From Mesorhizobium loti (GTDB taxonomy: Bacteria; Pseudomonadota; Alphaproteobacteria; Rhizobiales; Rhizobiaceae): a stretch of 64,000 bases of DNA. Shown here piece by piece: positions 9,137 through 18,642 of this stretch. The translations under genes and the position numbers were made by a program. Under the pieces are notes generated by a model. It saw nothing but the letters and a program-made list of their open reading frames with translations. It did no database searches and was not told the origin of the DNA. The stretch is from positions 310,001 through 374,000 of the forward strand of contig NZ_QGGH01000005.1 of assembly GCF_003148495.1 (NCBI RefSeq), written 5' to 3'. Every line of letters starts with the position of its first letter. Position 1 is the stretch's first letter.

Positions 9137-9972
9137 TTGACGGCTCCGGAGGTGATGCCGCGGATCAGTTGCCGCGAGAAGATGACGTAGAGGATCAGCA
9201 CCGGCATGATCGCCAGCGAGAGCGCCGCCAGGATGGCGTTCCAGTTGGTGACGAACTGGCCGAGGAAGAGCTGCGCGCCGAGCGTCACCGTCTTGGTTTC
9301 TTCCGACGGCGCCAGGATCAGCGGGAACCACAGATCGTTCCAGATCGGGATCATGGTGAAGACGGCGACCGTCGCCATCGATGGCCGCACCAGCGGCAGC
9401 ACCAGCCGGAAGAAGATGGTGTATTCGGACAGGCCGTCGATGCGGCCGGCATTCTTCAGATCGTCGGACACTTGCTTCATGAATTCCGACAGGATGAAGA
9501 CGGCAAGCGGCAGGCCTTGCGCGGTGTAGACCAGGATCAGCGCCGTCAGCGTGTTGACCAGCCCGCTCGCCACCATCAACTGCAGGATGGCGACGGTGCC
9601 CAGCCGGATCGGGATCATGATGCCGAGCGCCAGATAGAGGCCCATCAGCGAGTTGCCGCGAAAGCGGTATTCCGACAGGGCGAAGGCTGCCATGGCGCCG
9701 AACAACAGCACGAAGAACAGCGAGGCGACGGTGACGACGAGGCTGTTCTGGAAATAGTGGATGAAATCGCCCTGGCCGATGACGGTCGTGTAGCCGATCA
9801 GGTCGAAGGTCTTGGGCGTCGGCGGCGTCAGCGGCGCGCCGAAGATGCCGGCGCGAGACTTGAACGAATTCATGATCACCAGGATCACCGGAAACAGTGC
9901 GATCACCGTATAGGTCAGCAGGATCGCATGGGCGCCGATGGTGCGGGGCACGGAACGGGTGGCGATGCTCAT
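9133..9972 (-). CDS. Carbohydrate ABC transporter permease, MalG type
   Basis: An integral inner-membrane permease of 279 residues with about six hydrophobic segments. It has the EAA-loop region DLKNAGRIDGLSEYTIFFR (around residue 170), which contacts the ATPase, and an ending AVK typical of MalG-like subunits. It pairs with the MalF-type permease encoded 10 bp upstream. Its stop overlaps the GTG start of the next gene. Together with the binding protein and ATPase this forms a complete CUT1-type importer. Confidence 0.93.
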   Translation of the reverse strand: MSIATRSVPRTIGAHAILLTYTVIALFPVILVIMNSFKSRAGIFGAPLTPPTPKTFDLIGYTTVIGQGDFIHYFQNSLVVTVASLFFVLLFGAMAAFALSEYRFRGNSLMGLYLALGIMIPIRLGTVAILQLMVASGLVNTLTALILVYTAQGLPLAVFILSEFMKQVSDDLKNAGRIDGLSEYTIFFRLVLPLVRPSMATVAVFTMIPIWNDLWFPLILAPSEETKTVTLGAQLFLGQFVTNWNAILAALSLAIMPVLILYVIFSRQLIRGITSGAVK

Positions 9973-9982
9973 CTCTTGCCCC

Positions 9983-10912
9983 TCAGAACTGGTAGCGACG
10001 CAGGCGCGTCTGCACGAGGAAGAGATAGACGCAGACGCCGCCGAGGATGATCAGGAACATCATCGTGGCGATCGCCGCACCCATATTGGGATCGCCGACC
10101 TGCAGCTGGAAGCCGAAGAAGGCGCGGTAGAGGAAGGTGCCGAGGATATCCGTGGAATAGTTCGGCCCGGCGAGCGCCCCTTGCGCGGTGTAGATCAGGT
10201 CGAAGGCGTTGAAATTACCGACGAAGGTGAGGATCGAGATGATGCCGATCGACGGCAGTATCAGCGGCAGCTTGATCTTCCAGAACTGCGACAGGCCGGT
10301 GATCCCGTCGCATTCGGCGGCCTCGATTACCTCTTCGGGGATCGACAGCAAGGCTGCGTAGATCAGCATCATCGGGATGCCGACGAACTGCCAAACTGAG
10401 ATCAGGCTGAGCGCGGTCAGCGCATATTGCTCCTTGCCGAGCCACGGCGTGAAGAGGCTTTTCAAGCCGACGAGATCCATCAGATGCGGCGCCACGCCCC
10501 ATAATGGCGACAGGATCAGCTTCCAGGCGAAACCGACGATGACGAAGGACAGGATGGTCGGCACGAAGATCGCCGTGCGGTAGAAGGCCGCGAACCTCAG
10601 TTTCGGGCTGGACAGCAGGGCGGCCAGCATGACGCCGATCGGGTTCTGCACCAGCATGTGGATGATGAAGAACCAGGTGTTGTTCCTGAGCGCGTTCCAG
10701 AAACCCACCGACCAGTTGGGATCGCCGAACAGCATGCGGAAGTTTTCCAGCCCGACGAAGACCTGATGCTGCTCGATGTTGCGGAACAGCGACAGCTGCA
10801 GCGTGCCGGCGAGCGGCAGGATCATGATCGCCGTATAGACGAGCACTGCCGGCGCCAGAAAGACGCCGATATGCCAGCGGAACGGTCTTTTCGGTCTGAT
10901 ATCTGCGGCCAT
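9983..10912 (-). CDS. Carbohydrate ABC transporter permease, MalF type
   Basis: A 309-residue inner-membrane permease with about six transmembrane helices. The cytoplasmic EAA loop is visible as EVIEAAECDGITGLSQFWKI near residue 200. It heterodimerises with the MalG-type subunit encoded immediately downstream. The gene starts 249 bp after the binding-protein gene ends, an unusually wide gap for this operon, and the gap begins with a stable stem-loop. That arrangement often makes permease expression lower than that of the binding protein. Confidence 0.93.
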   Translation of the reverse strand: MAADIRPKRPFRWHIGVFLAPAVLVYTAIMILPLAGTLQLSLFRNIEQHQVFVGLENFRMLFGDPNWSVGFWNALRNNTWFFIIHMLVQNPIGVMLAALLSSPKLRFAAFYRTAIFVPTILSFVIVGFAWKLILSPLWGVAPHLMDLVGLKSLFTPWLGKEQYALTALSLISVWQFVGIPMMLIYAALLSIPEEVIEAAECDGITGLSQFWKIKLPLILPSIGIISILTFVGNFNAFDLIYTAQGALAGPNYSTDILGTFLYRAFFGFQLQVGDPNMGAAIATMMFLIILGGVCVYLFLVQTRLRRYQF

Positions 10913-11115
10913 GAGTTCGGTCCCCGCCGTCTCTCGGTTCCAAAGGGTATCGATCTAGATGATGCCTCGATGCACGGCCCGAACGTTCTTGCCCGGTGTG
11001 GCAAGAACAAAGGCCTGCGACTGATCAGCTAGCCTTTCCCCACAAAAGGAGGGTAAGGCCGGGAGGCGGTGCCGACAATCGCAATCTGAATAGGCGCACT
11101 CTGAATGAGGTAGTC

Positions 11116-11149
11116 CGGAACCGGCCAGGCCTGCGCCCGGCCGGCTCCG
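11116..11149 (-). promoter_or_regulatory. Intercistronic stem-loop after the binding-protein gene
   Basis: CGGAACCGGCC (11116-11126) pairs with GGCCGGCTCCG (11139-11149), 10 of 11 positions, about 12 nt after the binding-protein stop. There is no T-run, so a 3'-end stabiliser or partial attenuator separating high binding-protein expression from lower permease expression is more likely than a strong terminator. Confidence 0.5.
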
Positions 11150-11161
11150 TTGCCTGAGCGC

Positions 11162-12421
11162 TTACTTGGCCGGCTTGTACCAGCTGTCGAGACCGGTCTG
11201 CAGCTTCTTGGCGGCAGCTTCCGGCGTATCGGTGCCGTTGATGACGTTGGCCGATTCAACCCAGGTCTCGTTTTCGAGGTTCGGCGTGCCGCGCGACAGG
11301 ATCTGGTAGGTCGAGCGGATCGTCGACTTGCACTTGCCGCGCCAGGAGACGAATTCCTGCGCCAGCGGGTCTTCCATCTTCACCGGTGCGGAGTTCAGGC
11401 TGAAGAAGCCCGGCAGCGCGTTGGCGTAGATGGTGGCGAAGTCCGGCGAGGCGACCCAGGACAGGAAGGTCTTGGCCGCATCGGCGTTCTTCGAAGCCGC
11501 ATTCAGGCCCATGCCGATATCGGTATGGTCGGAGATGTAGCAGGTGTCGCCGGCCTTCTCGACCGGCGGCGGGAAGGCGCCCATCTTGAACTGGGCCTGG
11601 GTGTTGAAAAGGCCGATTTCCCATGAGCCGGCCGGGTAGATGGCGGCGCGGCCGAGCGTGAACAGGTTCTGGCTGTCCGGATAGGTCTGGGCTTCAAAGC
11701 CGTCGCCGAGATAAGGCTTCCACTTTGCCAGTTCCTCATACGGCGCGACCCAGTCCTTGTCGGTCAGCTTCTGATCGCCCTTGATCAGCGCCGCGCGGCC
11801 GTCCTCGCCCTTCCAGTAGTTCGGGCCGATGTTCTGGTAGCCCATGGTCGCGGCTTCCCAGAGATCCTTGGTGCCCATCGCCATCGGGATGTAGGTGCCG
11901 TCGGCCTTGATCTTGTCGAGCGCGGCGAAGAATTCGTCGCGGGTCTCCGGCACCTTGATGCCGAGCTTGTCGAAGGCGTCCTTGTTGTAGATGAAGCCGT
12001 GGATGACCGAGGCCATCGGCACGCAGAAGCTCGCCTTGCCGTCGTCGGTCTGCCAGGCGGATTTGGCCACCGGAGAGAAGTTCTCCATGCCGGGCAGCGC
12101 CGACAGGTCGGCGAGGTTGCCCTTCTTGAACAGTTCAAGCGACTTGTCGAAGGGGCGGCAGGTGATCAGGTCGCCCGCCGAGCCGGCGGCAAGCTTGGCG
12201 CCGAGCGCGGCGTCATATTCGGTCGGCGCCGACGGCGCGAACACCACCTTGATGCCCGGGTTCTTGGCTTCGAAAGCCGGGATCAGCTTGTCCTTCCAGA
12301 TGGCAAGGTCGTCACCGCGCCAGCTTTCGATGTTGAGCGTTACGTCTGCGGCAGAAGCCACCCCGGCCGAGCCGAGAATGCTGGTGCCCAAAAGCAGTGC
12401 CGTCAGTAGTTTCGTTGTCAT
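11162..12421 (-). CDS. Sugar ABC transporter substrate-binding protein
   Basis: A 419-residue periplasmic solute-binding protein of the CUT1 family. A signal peptide with hydrophobic core LLTALLLGTSILG ends at ASA-AD near residue 24. The mature part shows features of extracellular family 1 proteins (IKVVFAPSAPTEYDAALGAK; GRAAIYPAGSWEIG near residue 260). The gene starts 2 nt after murQ, with AGGGAGA inside the murQ 3' end, so the two are coupled. Linkage with murQ, nagA and a BadF kinase suggests GlcNAc, MurNAc or a related sugar as ligand; this is inference. Confidence 0.92.
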   Translation of the reverse strand: MTTKLLTALLLGTSILGSAGVASAADVTLNIESWRGDDLAIWKDKLIPAFEAKNPGIKVVFAPSAPTEYDAALGAKLAAGSAGDLITCRPFDKSLELFKKGNLADLSALPGMENFSPVAKSAWQTDDGKASFCVPMASVIHGFIYNKDAFDKLGIKVPETRDEFFAALDKIKADGTYIPMAMGTKDLWEAATMGYQNIGPNYWKGEDGRAALIKGDQKLTDKDWVAPYEELAKWKPYLGDGFEAQTYPDSQNLFTLGRAAIYPAGSWEIGLFNTQAQFKMGAFPPPVEKAGDTCYISDHTDIGMGLNAASKNADAAKTFLSWVASPDFATIYANALPGFFSLNSAPVKMEDPLAQEFVSWRGKCKSTIRSTYQILSRGTPNLENETWVESANVINGTDTPEAAAKKLQTGLDSWYKPAK

Positions 12422-12423
12422 GC

Positions 12424-13383
12424 TCAGTCTCCCTGTTGACCTTTTTCAGGTTCGGTTTTGATGAGAACGGAGGCAGTGCGCCCCTTGCTCCCCTCGATCG
12501 CGGAAAGGGCCGGCCGCAGCTTCTGGCCGGTCTCTTCCAGTATCTTCTGCGCCGCATCGGCGCTGTCGGCGCCGGCGGCAAGCAGAATGGCGGTCTTGAC
12601 CGCGCCGCCGCTCTTCTCGAGCAGGCGGGCCGCTTCGTCCGTGCCACGCCCGCTGACGGCGGCGACGATGCGCGCCGCGCGGTCGCGCAGCTTGATGTTG
12701 TCGGCCATCAGATTGACCATGTAGCCGTCATGGACATGGCCGAGATGGACCGCGGTCAGCGTCGACAGCATGTTGAGCGCGATCTTCTGGGCGGTGCCGG
12801 CGCCCATGCGGGTCGAGCCGGCGATCAGCTCCGGCGGCGTTTCGAGCAGAATGGCGGTTTGCGCCTGGCGCAGCAGGGCAGAGTCCCGGTTGTTGGCGAT
12901 GCCTATGGTGGCGGCACCACGGCGAGCGGCTTCCTCGATGGCCCGCACCGCATAGGGCGTCGTGCCGCTGGCGGAAATGGCGATCAGGCAGTCGCCCTTG
13001 CCGATACCGGCCTTGGCGACCGCAGCCGCGGCCTCTTCGGTATCGTCTTCCGGCCCGCCGGCCAGTGTCCGGAAGGCCTCGTCGCCGCCGGCGATCAGGA
13101 TGGCGATGCGGTCGCGGTGAATGCCGAAGGTGCCGGGCAATTCAAGTGCATCGGCCAGCGCCATCAGGCCGGAGCTGCCGGCCGCCGCGTAGGCAAGCTT
13201 GCCGCCGCTCTTCAGCCTGCCGGCGATGATCTCGGCCGCCCTGGCAATGGATGGAATGGCTTGGCGCACGACCGTTGCGGCTTCGATCTGCGCATCGGCC
13301 AAATAGGAAAGGATGGCGTCCGGGGCCTGGATATCCAGCCCCTCGGCATTCTGGTGAAGCGCTTCGGTGCGCGTTTCGGCCAT
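12424..13383 (-). CDS. murQ: N-acetylmuramic acid 6-phosphate etherase (MurQ-like)
   Basis: A SIS-domain lyase of 319 residues that should split the lactyl ether of MurNAc-6-phosphate to give GlcNAc-6-phosphate and D-lactate. The SIS phosphate-binding motif is AAAGSSGLMALADALELP. ISASGTTPY and the family hallmark TRMGAGTAQKIALNMLST with following NIKLRDRA are present. ATG 13383 was chosen over the longer frame (13494) because GGAGG sits 7 nt upstream and because the extension would run into the operator array. It is the first gene of the leftward operon. Glucokinase-regulator-like SIS proteins are the main alternative. Confidence 0.85.
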   Translation of the reverse strand: MAETRTEALHQNAEGLDIQAPDAILSYLADAQIEAATVVRQAIPSIARAAEIIAGRLKSGGKLAYAAAGSSGLMALADALELPGTFGIHRDRIAILIAGGDEAFRTLAGGPEDDTEEAAAAVAKAGIGKGDCLIAISASGTTPYAVRAIEEAARRGAATIGIANNRDSALLRQAQTAILLETPPELIAGSTRMGAGTAQKIALNMLSTLTAVHLGHVHDGYMVNLMADNIKLRDRAARIVAAVSGRGTDEAARLLEKSGGAVKTAILLAAGADSADAAQKILEETGQKLRPALSAIEGSKGRTASVLIKTEPEKGQQGD

Positions 13384-13395
13384 CCCGGTTCCTCC

Positions 13396-13424
13396 AATAC
13401 CAGAACAATACCAAAAAAATACCA
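13396..13424 (-). promoter_or_regulatory. Three phased AATACCA operator copies upstream of murQ
   Basis: AATACCA occurs at 13396-13402, 13407-13413 and 13418-13424, exactly 11 bp apart, just ahead of the murQ ribosome-binding site. One copy per helical turn puts all three on one face of the DNA. The likely ligand is the GntR/UTRA regulator encoded in the divergent arm. Confidence 0.7.
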
Positions 13425-13541
13425 CTTGTCCACACGCATTAACGAATTCGCGGCTCTGAAATCGCTGAGCCGACGAAATACGTAGGTTTTTCAATAAAAT
13501 ACGCCTTAATCTTTTTGAAACGAAAATTAACCCTTGGCTAT

Positions 13542-13559
13542 TGGTATTTTATTGGTATT
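13542..13559 (+). promoter_or_regulatory. Two phased TGGTATT operator copies upstream of the kinase gene
   Basis: TGGTATT, the reverse complement of the left-hand word, occurs at 13542-13548 and 13553-13559, again 11 bp apart and 22 bp before the GTG of the kinase gene. The two arms of the divergent regulon therefore carry the same motif in mirror orientation. Confidence 0.7.
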
Positions 13560-13581
13560 ATCTGCCCGGAGGAGAAATCAC

Positions 13582-14460
13582 GTGAATTTCGTGCTCGGAA
13601 TCGATGGCGGCGGCACCAGCTGCAGGGCCGCCCTGGCAACAGCGGATGGTGCAGTCATTGGCCGCGCCAAGAGCGGCGCCGCCAACATCCGCACCGATCT
13701 GACCGGCGCCCGCTCGAACATCGTCGATGCCGCCAGGCAGGCGTTCATCGCCGCCGGGCAGGATCCGGAACTGATCCCGCAGACACCGGCCATTCTCGGC
13801 CTTGCCGGCGCCAATGTCGGCACCTACCGGCAGCAGCTCGAAGCGATCCTGCCGTTCAGCACCAGCCGCGTCGAGACCGACGCCGAAATCGCCCTGGAAG
13901 GCGCTGTCGGCTCGGGCGACGGCGCCATGGCGATCCTCGGCACCGGCACCGCCTACATGGCGCGCAAGAACGGCAAGTCGCGCGCCATCGGCGGCTGGGG
14001 CTTCCAGGTCGGAGACCAGGGCAGCGGCGCCCGCATCGGCCGCGACCTGCTCGAACAGACACTGCTTGCCTATGACGGCGTCCGCGCGGGTTCGCCGCTG
14101 ACGCAGAGCATGCTGGCCGTTTTCCGCAACAATCCGGAGGACGTGGTCGAATTCACCACCAATGCCAAGCCAGGCGATTTCGGCGGCTTCGCGCCCAAGG
14201 TGTTCGAGCATGCCGAGAAGGGCGACAGCGTCGCCAACTGGATCCTCGACAGGGTGGTCGCCGATGTCGAGGCCTCGCTCGGGGCGCTCGACCTTGCGGA
14301 CGACGCGCCGCTTTGCCTGCTCGGCGGGCTGGCGCCGCTCTACGCGCCGCGCCTCTCGGCGCGCTACCGGGCGCTGCTGAAGCCGCCGCTCGACGACGCA
14401 TTGGGCGGCGCCGTGCAGATGGCGGTCCGCCTTTTCGCGACCACGGAGGCGGCTCGATGA
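13582..14460 (+). CDS. BadF/BadG/BcrA-family sugar kinase (GlcNAc/MurNAc kinase-like)
   Basis: A 292-residue ASKHA-fold kinase with the first phosphate loop FVLGIDGGGTSCRAAL at the N-terminus, GLAGAN near residue 72, ILGTGTAYM near 118 and the adenosine-motif segment LLGGLAPLY near 255. This group includes N-acetylglucosamine kinases and clostridial MurNAc kinases. Here it probably phosphorylates sugar brought in by the ABC importer, since no PTS genes are present. The start is a GTG at 13582 behind GGAGGAG; the frame extends to 13534, which would overlap the operators. Its stop overlaps the next start (ATGA). Confidence 0.82.
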   Translation: MNFVLGIDGGGTSCRAALATADGAVIGRAKSGAANIRTDLTGARSNIVDAARQAFIAAGQDPELIPQTPAILGLAGANVGTYRQQLEAILPFSTSRVETDAEIALEGAVGSGDGAMAILGTGTAYMARKNGKSRAIGGWGFQVGDQGSGARIGRDLLEQTLLAYDGVRAGSPLTQSMLAVFRNNPEDVVEFTTNAKPGDFGGFAPKVFEHAEKGDSVANWILDRVVADVEASLGALDLADDAPLCLLGGLAPLYAPRLSARYRALLKPPLDDALGGAVQMAVRLFATTEAAR

Positions 14461-15239
14461 GCGAGGCCGCCGACCAGATCTTCGCCACGCTGAAACATCA
14501 GGCGCAAAGCGGCGCGCCGCTCTATCTGCAGCTTCGCAAGAGCATCGAGGACGCGGTCAATCGCGGCCTGATCGGGCCGGGCGACGCGCTGCCCTCCGAG
14601 CGCGACATTGCCACCAAGGCCGACATTTCGCGGGTCACCGTGCGCAAGGCGGTGCAGGACCTGGTCAAGGGCGGCATCCTGGTCCAGCGCCACGGCTCAG
14701 GCACGTTCGTGGCGCCGCGCATGGAGCGCGTCGAACAGTCGCTGTCGCGGCTGACCTCGTTTACCGAGGACATGGCTCGGCGCGGCATGGCTGTGCGTTC
14801 GGCATGGCTCGACCGCGGCCTTTACGCGCCTTCGCCTGACGAGATGATGGTGCTCGGCCTGTCGTCGAGCGAACTGGTGGCACGCGTGGCGCGCCTGCGC
14901 ATTGCCAACGACACGCCGCTGGCGATCGAACGCGCCTCGCTGTCGGCCAGCGTGCTGCCCGATCCGGCCGACATAGGCTCCTCGCTCTATGCGGCGCTGG
15001 AACTGACCGGCAACCGGCCGGTGCGGGCGGTGCAGCGCATCTCCGCCGCCAATCTCGGCGACAGCGACGCGCGCCTGCTTGAGGTGCCGCCAGGCATCGC
15101 CGGCCTGCACATCGAACGCATTTCCTATCTGGCGAGCGGCAAGGTCATCGAATTCACCCGCTCTATCTACAGAGGCGACGCCTATGATTTCGTCGCCGAA
15201 CTGCGGCTGACCGGGCCGAGCGAAGAGGGCCGACCATGA
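14457..15239 (+). CDS. GntR/HutC-family regulator with UTRA domain
   Basis: A 260-residue transcription regulator. A winged-helix GntR domain (about residues 20-90) shows PLYLQLRKSIEDAV, DALPSERDIATKADISRVTV and GILVQRHGSGTFVAP. A UTRA ligand-sensing domain follows (residues 105-250, with ERISYLASGKVIEFTRSIYR). Related regulators sense phosphorylated amino sugars such as GlcN-6-P or GlcNAc-6-P. It is translationally coupled on both sides (ATGA overlaps) and is the obvious candidate to bind the AATACCA/TGGTATT arrays in the divergent promoter region. The binding itself is inference. Confidence 0.9.
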   Translation: MSEAADQIFATLKHQAQSGAPLYLQLRKSIEDAVNRGLIGPGDALPSERDIATKADISRVTVRKAVQDLVKGGILVQRHGSGTFVAPRMERVEQSLSRLTSFTEDMARRGMAVRSAWLDRGLYAPSPDEMMVLGLSSSELVARVARLRIANDTPLAIERASLSASVLPDPADIGSSLYAALELTGNRPVRAVQRISAANLGDSDARLLEVPPGIAGLHIERISYLASGKVIEFTRSIYRGDAYDFVAELRLTGPSEEGRP

Positions 15240-16270
15240 CGACACAAGCAACCCATATGCGGCGCGAGATCGAGGAGATCCCGCAAGCCGTCGCTCGCCT
15301 GCTCGACGGTTCCGGCGCGGTGCTGACCGAGGCCGGGCGCGGCATCCGCGCACGCGACCCGCAGTTTGTCGTCACCGTGGCGCGCGGCTCGTCCGACCAT
15401 GCCGCCACCTTCATGAAATATGCCGTCGAGCTGACTGCGGGACTGGCCGTGGCATCGGTCGGACCATCCATCGCCTCGATCTATGGCCGCAAGCTCAGGC
15501 TCGCCGGCTCGGCCTGCCTGGCGATCTCGCAGTCGGGCAAGAGTCCCGACATCGTCGCTATGGCCGAAACCGCTCGGGCCGGGGGCGCGCTGACCGTCGC
15601 CATCACCAACACCGCCGATTCGCCGCTGGCGCGCGCCTCGGACTATGCGATCGATATCCTGGCCGGCCCCGAGCGCAGCGTGGCGGCAACCAAGACCTTC
15701 ATCAATTCCGCTGTCGCCGGCCTCGCCCTGATGGCGCATGCCACCGGCGACGATGCGCTTCTGGCGGCCCTCGCCCAATTGCCTGGGCATTTCCGCAAGG
15801 CGATCGCTTGCGACTGGATGAGCGTGCTGGCCGAGACGATCGAGAAGCAGAAGTCGCTATTCATCCTGGGCCGCGGCCCGTCGGCTGCGATGGCCAACGA
15901 AGCGGCGCTCAAATTCAAGGAGACCTGCGGCATGCATGCCGAGGCCTACAGCGCCGCCGAAGTCATGCATGGCCCGCTGGCACTGATCGGGCCCGATTTT
16001 CCGGTGCTGGCGCTGGCCGCGCGCGATGCGTCCGAGCCGTCTATCGCCGAGGCCGCCGACAGCCTGGCGGCCAAGGGCGCGCCGGTGTTCGTCACCTCCG
16101 CACTTGCCCAGCGCGCCGTGCGCCTGCCGCATGTCGCCACCGGCCACCCGCTGACCGATCCGCTGACGCTGATCGTCTCCTTCTACATGTTCGTCGAGGC
16201 CTTTGCCCGCCATCGCGGCCTCGATCCGGACACGCCGCGCAATCTTCGCAAGGTGACGGAGACCGTATGA
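15236..16270 (+). CDS. SIS-domain glucosamine-6-phosphate deaminase (NagB-II type)
   Basis: A 344-residue double-SIS protein resembling the isomerase half of glucosamine-fructose-6-phosphate aminotransferase without the glutaminase domain. SIS1 shows VARGSSDHAATFMKY and AISQSGKSPDIV. SIS2 shows LGRGPSAAMANEAALKFKET and AEVMHGPLALI. Such stand-alone proteins beside nagA and nagK act as NagB-II deaminases, converting GlcN-6-P to fructose-6-phosphate and ammonia. Start and stop overlap the neighbouring genes by 4 nt. AgaS-type deaminase is the alternative, but nagA context favours GlcN-6-P. Confidence 0.85.
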   Translation: MTTQATHMRREIEEIPQAVARLLDGSGAVLTEAGRGIRARDPQFVVTVARGSSDHAATFMKYAVELTAGLAVASVGPSIASIYGRKLRLAGSACLAISQSGKSPDIVAMAETARAGGALTVAITNTADSPLARASDYAIDILAGPERSVAATKTFINSAVAGLALMAHATGDDALLAALAQLPGHFRKAIACDWMSVLAETIEKQKSLFILGRGPSAAMANEAALKFKETCGMHAEAYSAAEVMHGPLALIGPDFPVLALAARDASEPSIAEAADSLAAKGAPVFVTSALAQRAVRLPHVATGHPLTDPLTLIVSFYMFVEAFARHRGLDPDTPRNLRKVTETV

Positions 16271-17439
16271 GCGACCGTTTTGCCCTGACTGGCGCCCGGA
16301 TTTTCGATGGCGACGACTGGCATGAAGGCCACGCGCTGGTCGTGCGTGACGGCCTCGTCGAGGCTATTTTGCCCACCAGCGCCATCCCCTCGGATATCCG
16401 CGCCGTCGACACCGGCGGCGGCGTGCTGGCGCCGGGCTTCGTCGACCTGCAGGTCAATGGCGGTGGCGGCGTCATGCTCAACGACCACCCCGATGTCGCC
16501 TCGATCGAAACCATCTGCAAGGCGCATGCGCCCTTCGGCACGACGGCGCTGCTTGTGACGCTGATCACCGACACGCCCGGCGTCACCGCCGCCGCCGTCG
16601 CCGCCGGCGAAGCAGCGGCGCTGCGGAAGGTGCCGGGCTTCCTCGGCCTGCATCTCGAAGGCCCGCATCTGTCGATCGCCCGCAAGGGCGCGCATGATCC
16701 GGCGCTGATCCGGCCGATGCTCGATGCCGACCAGGCGATGCTGATCGCGGCGCGGCAAAAGCTGCCGGTGCTGCTCACCACCGTCGCGCCGGAATCCGTC
16801 GAGCCGGCACGCGTCGCGGCAATCGCCAAGGCCGGTGTCATCGTCAGTCTTGGCCATTCCGACACCGGATACGCCACCGCCAGCACCTTCGCCGAAGCCG
16901 GCGCGAGCGTGGTCACCCATCTGTTCAACGCGATGAGCCAGATCGGCAATCGCGAGCCAGGGCTGGCGGGCGCAGCCATCGATATCGGCACCTTGTCCGC
17001 CGGTCTTATCGCCGACGGCATCCATGTCGATCCCGCCACCATCAAGATCGCACTGCGCGCCAAGCAAGGTCCCGGCAAGATCGTGCTGGTCAGCGACGCC
17101 ATGGCGACAATCGGCACCGACATGACCTCGTTCACGCTCAACGGCCGCACCATCTACCGCAAGGATGGCAGCCTGCGGCTTGCCGACGGAACGCTGGCGG
17201 GTGCCGATCTCGACATGATCTCGGCTGTTCGCTTCATGCACAATGTCGTTGGCATCGATCTATCCGAGGCCTTGCGCATGGCCTCATTGTATCCGGCGCA
17301 GGCGATCGGCCAGTCGCACCGGCTTGGCCGCTTCGCCAATGGCACGGCAGCCGATATCGTTGCGCTGTCGGACGATCTCGACATAAGAAGCGTCTGGATC
17401 GGCGGCGGCAAGGTGTTCGAGGCCACCGCTTCACGCTGA
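16267..17439 (+). CDS. nagA: N-acetylglucosamine-6-phosphate deacetylase
   Basis: A 390-residue amidohydrolase that removes acetate from GlcNAc-6-phosphate. Family markers in order are [15 protein letters not shown] (near residue 56), HLEGPHL carrying the metal-binding Glu, [22 protein letters not shown] and VLVSDAMA with the catalytic Asp. The ATG overlaps the SIS deaminase stop; a longer frame reaching back to 15808 is a shadow of that gene. It supplies the substrate of the preceding deaminase, joining murQ and kinase products to glycolysis. Confidence 0.94.
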   Translation: MSDRFALTGARIFDGDDWHEGHALVVRDGLVEAILPTSAIPSDIRAVDTGGGVLAPGFVDLQVNGGGGVMLNDHPDVASIETICKAHAPFGTTALLVTLITDTPGVTAAAVAAGEAAALRKVPGFLGLHLEGPHLSIARKGAHDPALIRPMLDADQAMLIAARQKLPVLLTTVAPESVEPARVAAIAKAGVIVSLGHSDTGYATASTFAEAGASVVTHLFNAMSQIGNREPGLAGAAIDIGTLSAGLIADGIHVDPATIKIALRAKQGPGKIVLVSDAMATIGTDMTSFTLNGRTIYRKDGSLRLADGTLAGADLDMISAVRFMHNVVGIDLSEALRMASLYPAQAIGQSHRLGRFANGTAADIVALSDDLDIRSVWIGGGKVFEATASR

Positions 17440-17449
17440 AAGCAAGACC

Positions 17450-18562
17450 ATGCAAGATACCGATTGCGTCGTCGCCGGAGCGGGCGTCGTTGGGCTCGCC
17501 GTCGCCCGCGCGCTCGCTTTGTCGGGCCGAGAGGTGCTGGTGATCGAGCAGGCTGATGCGATCGGCACCGTCACGAGCTCACGCAATTCCGAGGTCATCC
17601 ATGCCGGGCTCTATTATGCGCCCGGGAGCCTGAAAGCCCGGCTCTGCGTCGAAGGGCGTGAGCGGCTCTACACCTATTGCTGCGAGCGCAACGTCGCCCA
17701 TGATCGCACCGGCAAGCTGATCGTCGCCGTCGAACCGGATCAGTTGGGCAGGCTGAGCGCGATCAGGGCCAATGCGCAGAGCTGCGGGGTTGGCGATCTC
17801 GATCTGCTTACACAGGCACAAGCCGAAAGCCTCGAACCCGCGCTGAGGTGCGCCGGCGCGTTGCTGTCGCCATCGACCGGCATTGTCGACAGCCATGCAC
17901 TGATGCTGTCGCTGCGCGGCGACGCGGAGACCGCCGGCGTGTCGTTCGCCTTCCTTACCACTGTCGCCGGAGCGGCCGTTGAAGCCGATGGAATCCGGAT
18001 CGATACGCGCGATGCCAAGGGCGAGATCTTCGCATTGAAAACCGGCGCCTTCGTCAATGCGGCAGGTCTCGATGCACAAGCCCTGGCCAACCGGATCGAG
18101 GGGTTTTCACAAGACCTCGTTCCGCCGCTCTGGCTGGCGCGCGGCAATTACTTTTCGCTTTCGGGCCGGTCGCCCTTCTCGCGGCTGATCTATCCGGTCC
18201 CGGTCAATGGCGGCCTCGGCGTGCATCTGACGCTGGACCTTGGCGGCAGCGCGCGCTTTGGTCCGGATGTCGAATGGATCGACCACCTCGACTATACGGT
18301 CGATCCCCGCCGAAGCGCTGTCTTCTACGAGGCGATCCGGCGCTACTGGCCCGAGCTTGCCGACGGCGCCCTGCAGCCTGCCTATGCCGGCGTCAGACCG
18401 AAACTGTCCGGCCCCGGCCAGCCGGCTGCCGACTTCACGATCCAGGGTCCGGCCGACCATGGCGCCGGCCGCATCGTCAATTTGTTCGGCATCGAAAGCC
18501 CCGGCCTGACGGCCAGCCTGGCGATCGCCGAGCACGTCGCCGAGCTGTTGTACCCAGGCTGA
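17450..18562 (+). CDS. FAD-dependent oxidoreductase (L-2-hydroxyglutarate oxidase-like)
   Basis: A 370-residue DAO-family flavoprotein. The FAD-binding motif [15 protein letters not shown] lies at residues 8-22. [20 protein letters not shown] (residues 43-62) and [18 protein letters not shown] are the characteristic LhgO/YgaF segments. Known relatives oxidise L-2-hydroxyglutarate or similar 2-hydroxy acids. It starts 10 bp after nagA, so it is probably the last gene of the amino-sugar arm. That raises the possibility that it oxidises a hydroxy acid released there, for instance the D-lactate from MurQ. The substrate link is speculative. Confidence 0.85.
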   Translation: MQDTDCVVAGAGVVGLAVARALALSGREVLVIEQADAIGTVTSSRNSEVIHAGLYYAPGSLKARLCVEGRERLYTYCCERNVAHDRTGKLIVAVEPDQLGRLSAIRANAQSCGVGDLDLLTQAQAESLEPALRCAGALLSPSTGIVDSHALMLSLRGDAETAGVSFAFLTTVAGAAVEADGIRIDTRDAKGEIFALKTGAFVNAAGLDAQALANRIEGFSQDLVPPLWLARGNYFSLSGRSPFSRLIYPVPVNGGLGVHLTLDLGGSARFGPDVEWIDHLDYTVDPRRSAVFYEAIRRYWPELADGALQPAYAGVRPKLSGPGQPAADFTIQGPADHGAGRIVNLFGIESPGLTASLAIAEHVAELLYPG

Positions 18563-18642
18563 CCCGACTGCCTACGCGGCTCCCGGGGCGATCCATCGTT
18601 TCACGGAACCGCCGAACCGCGCTATTTTTTGCTGGTATTGCT

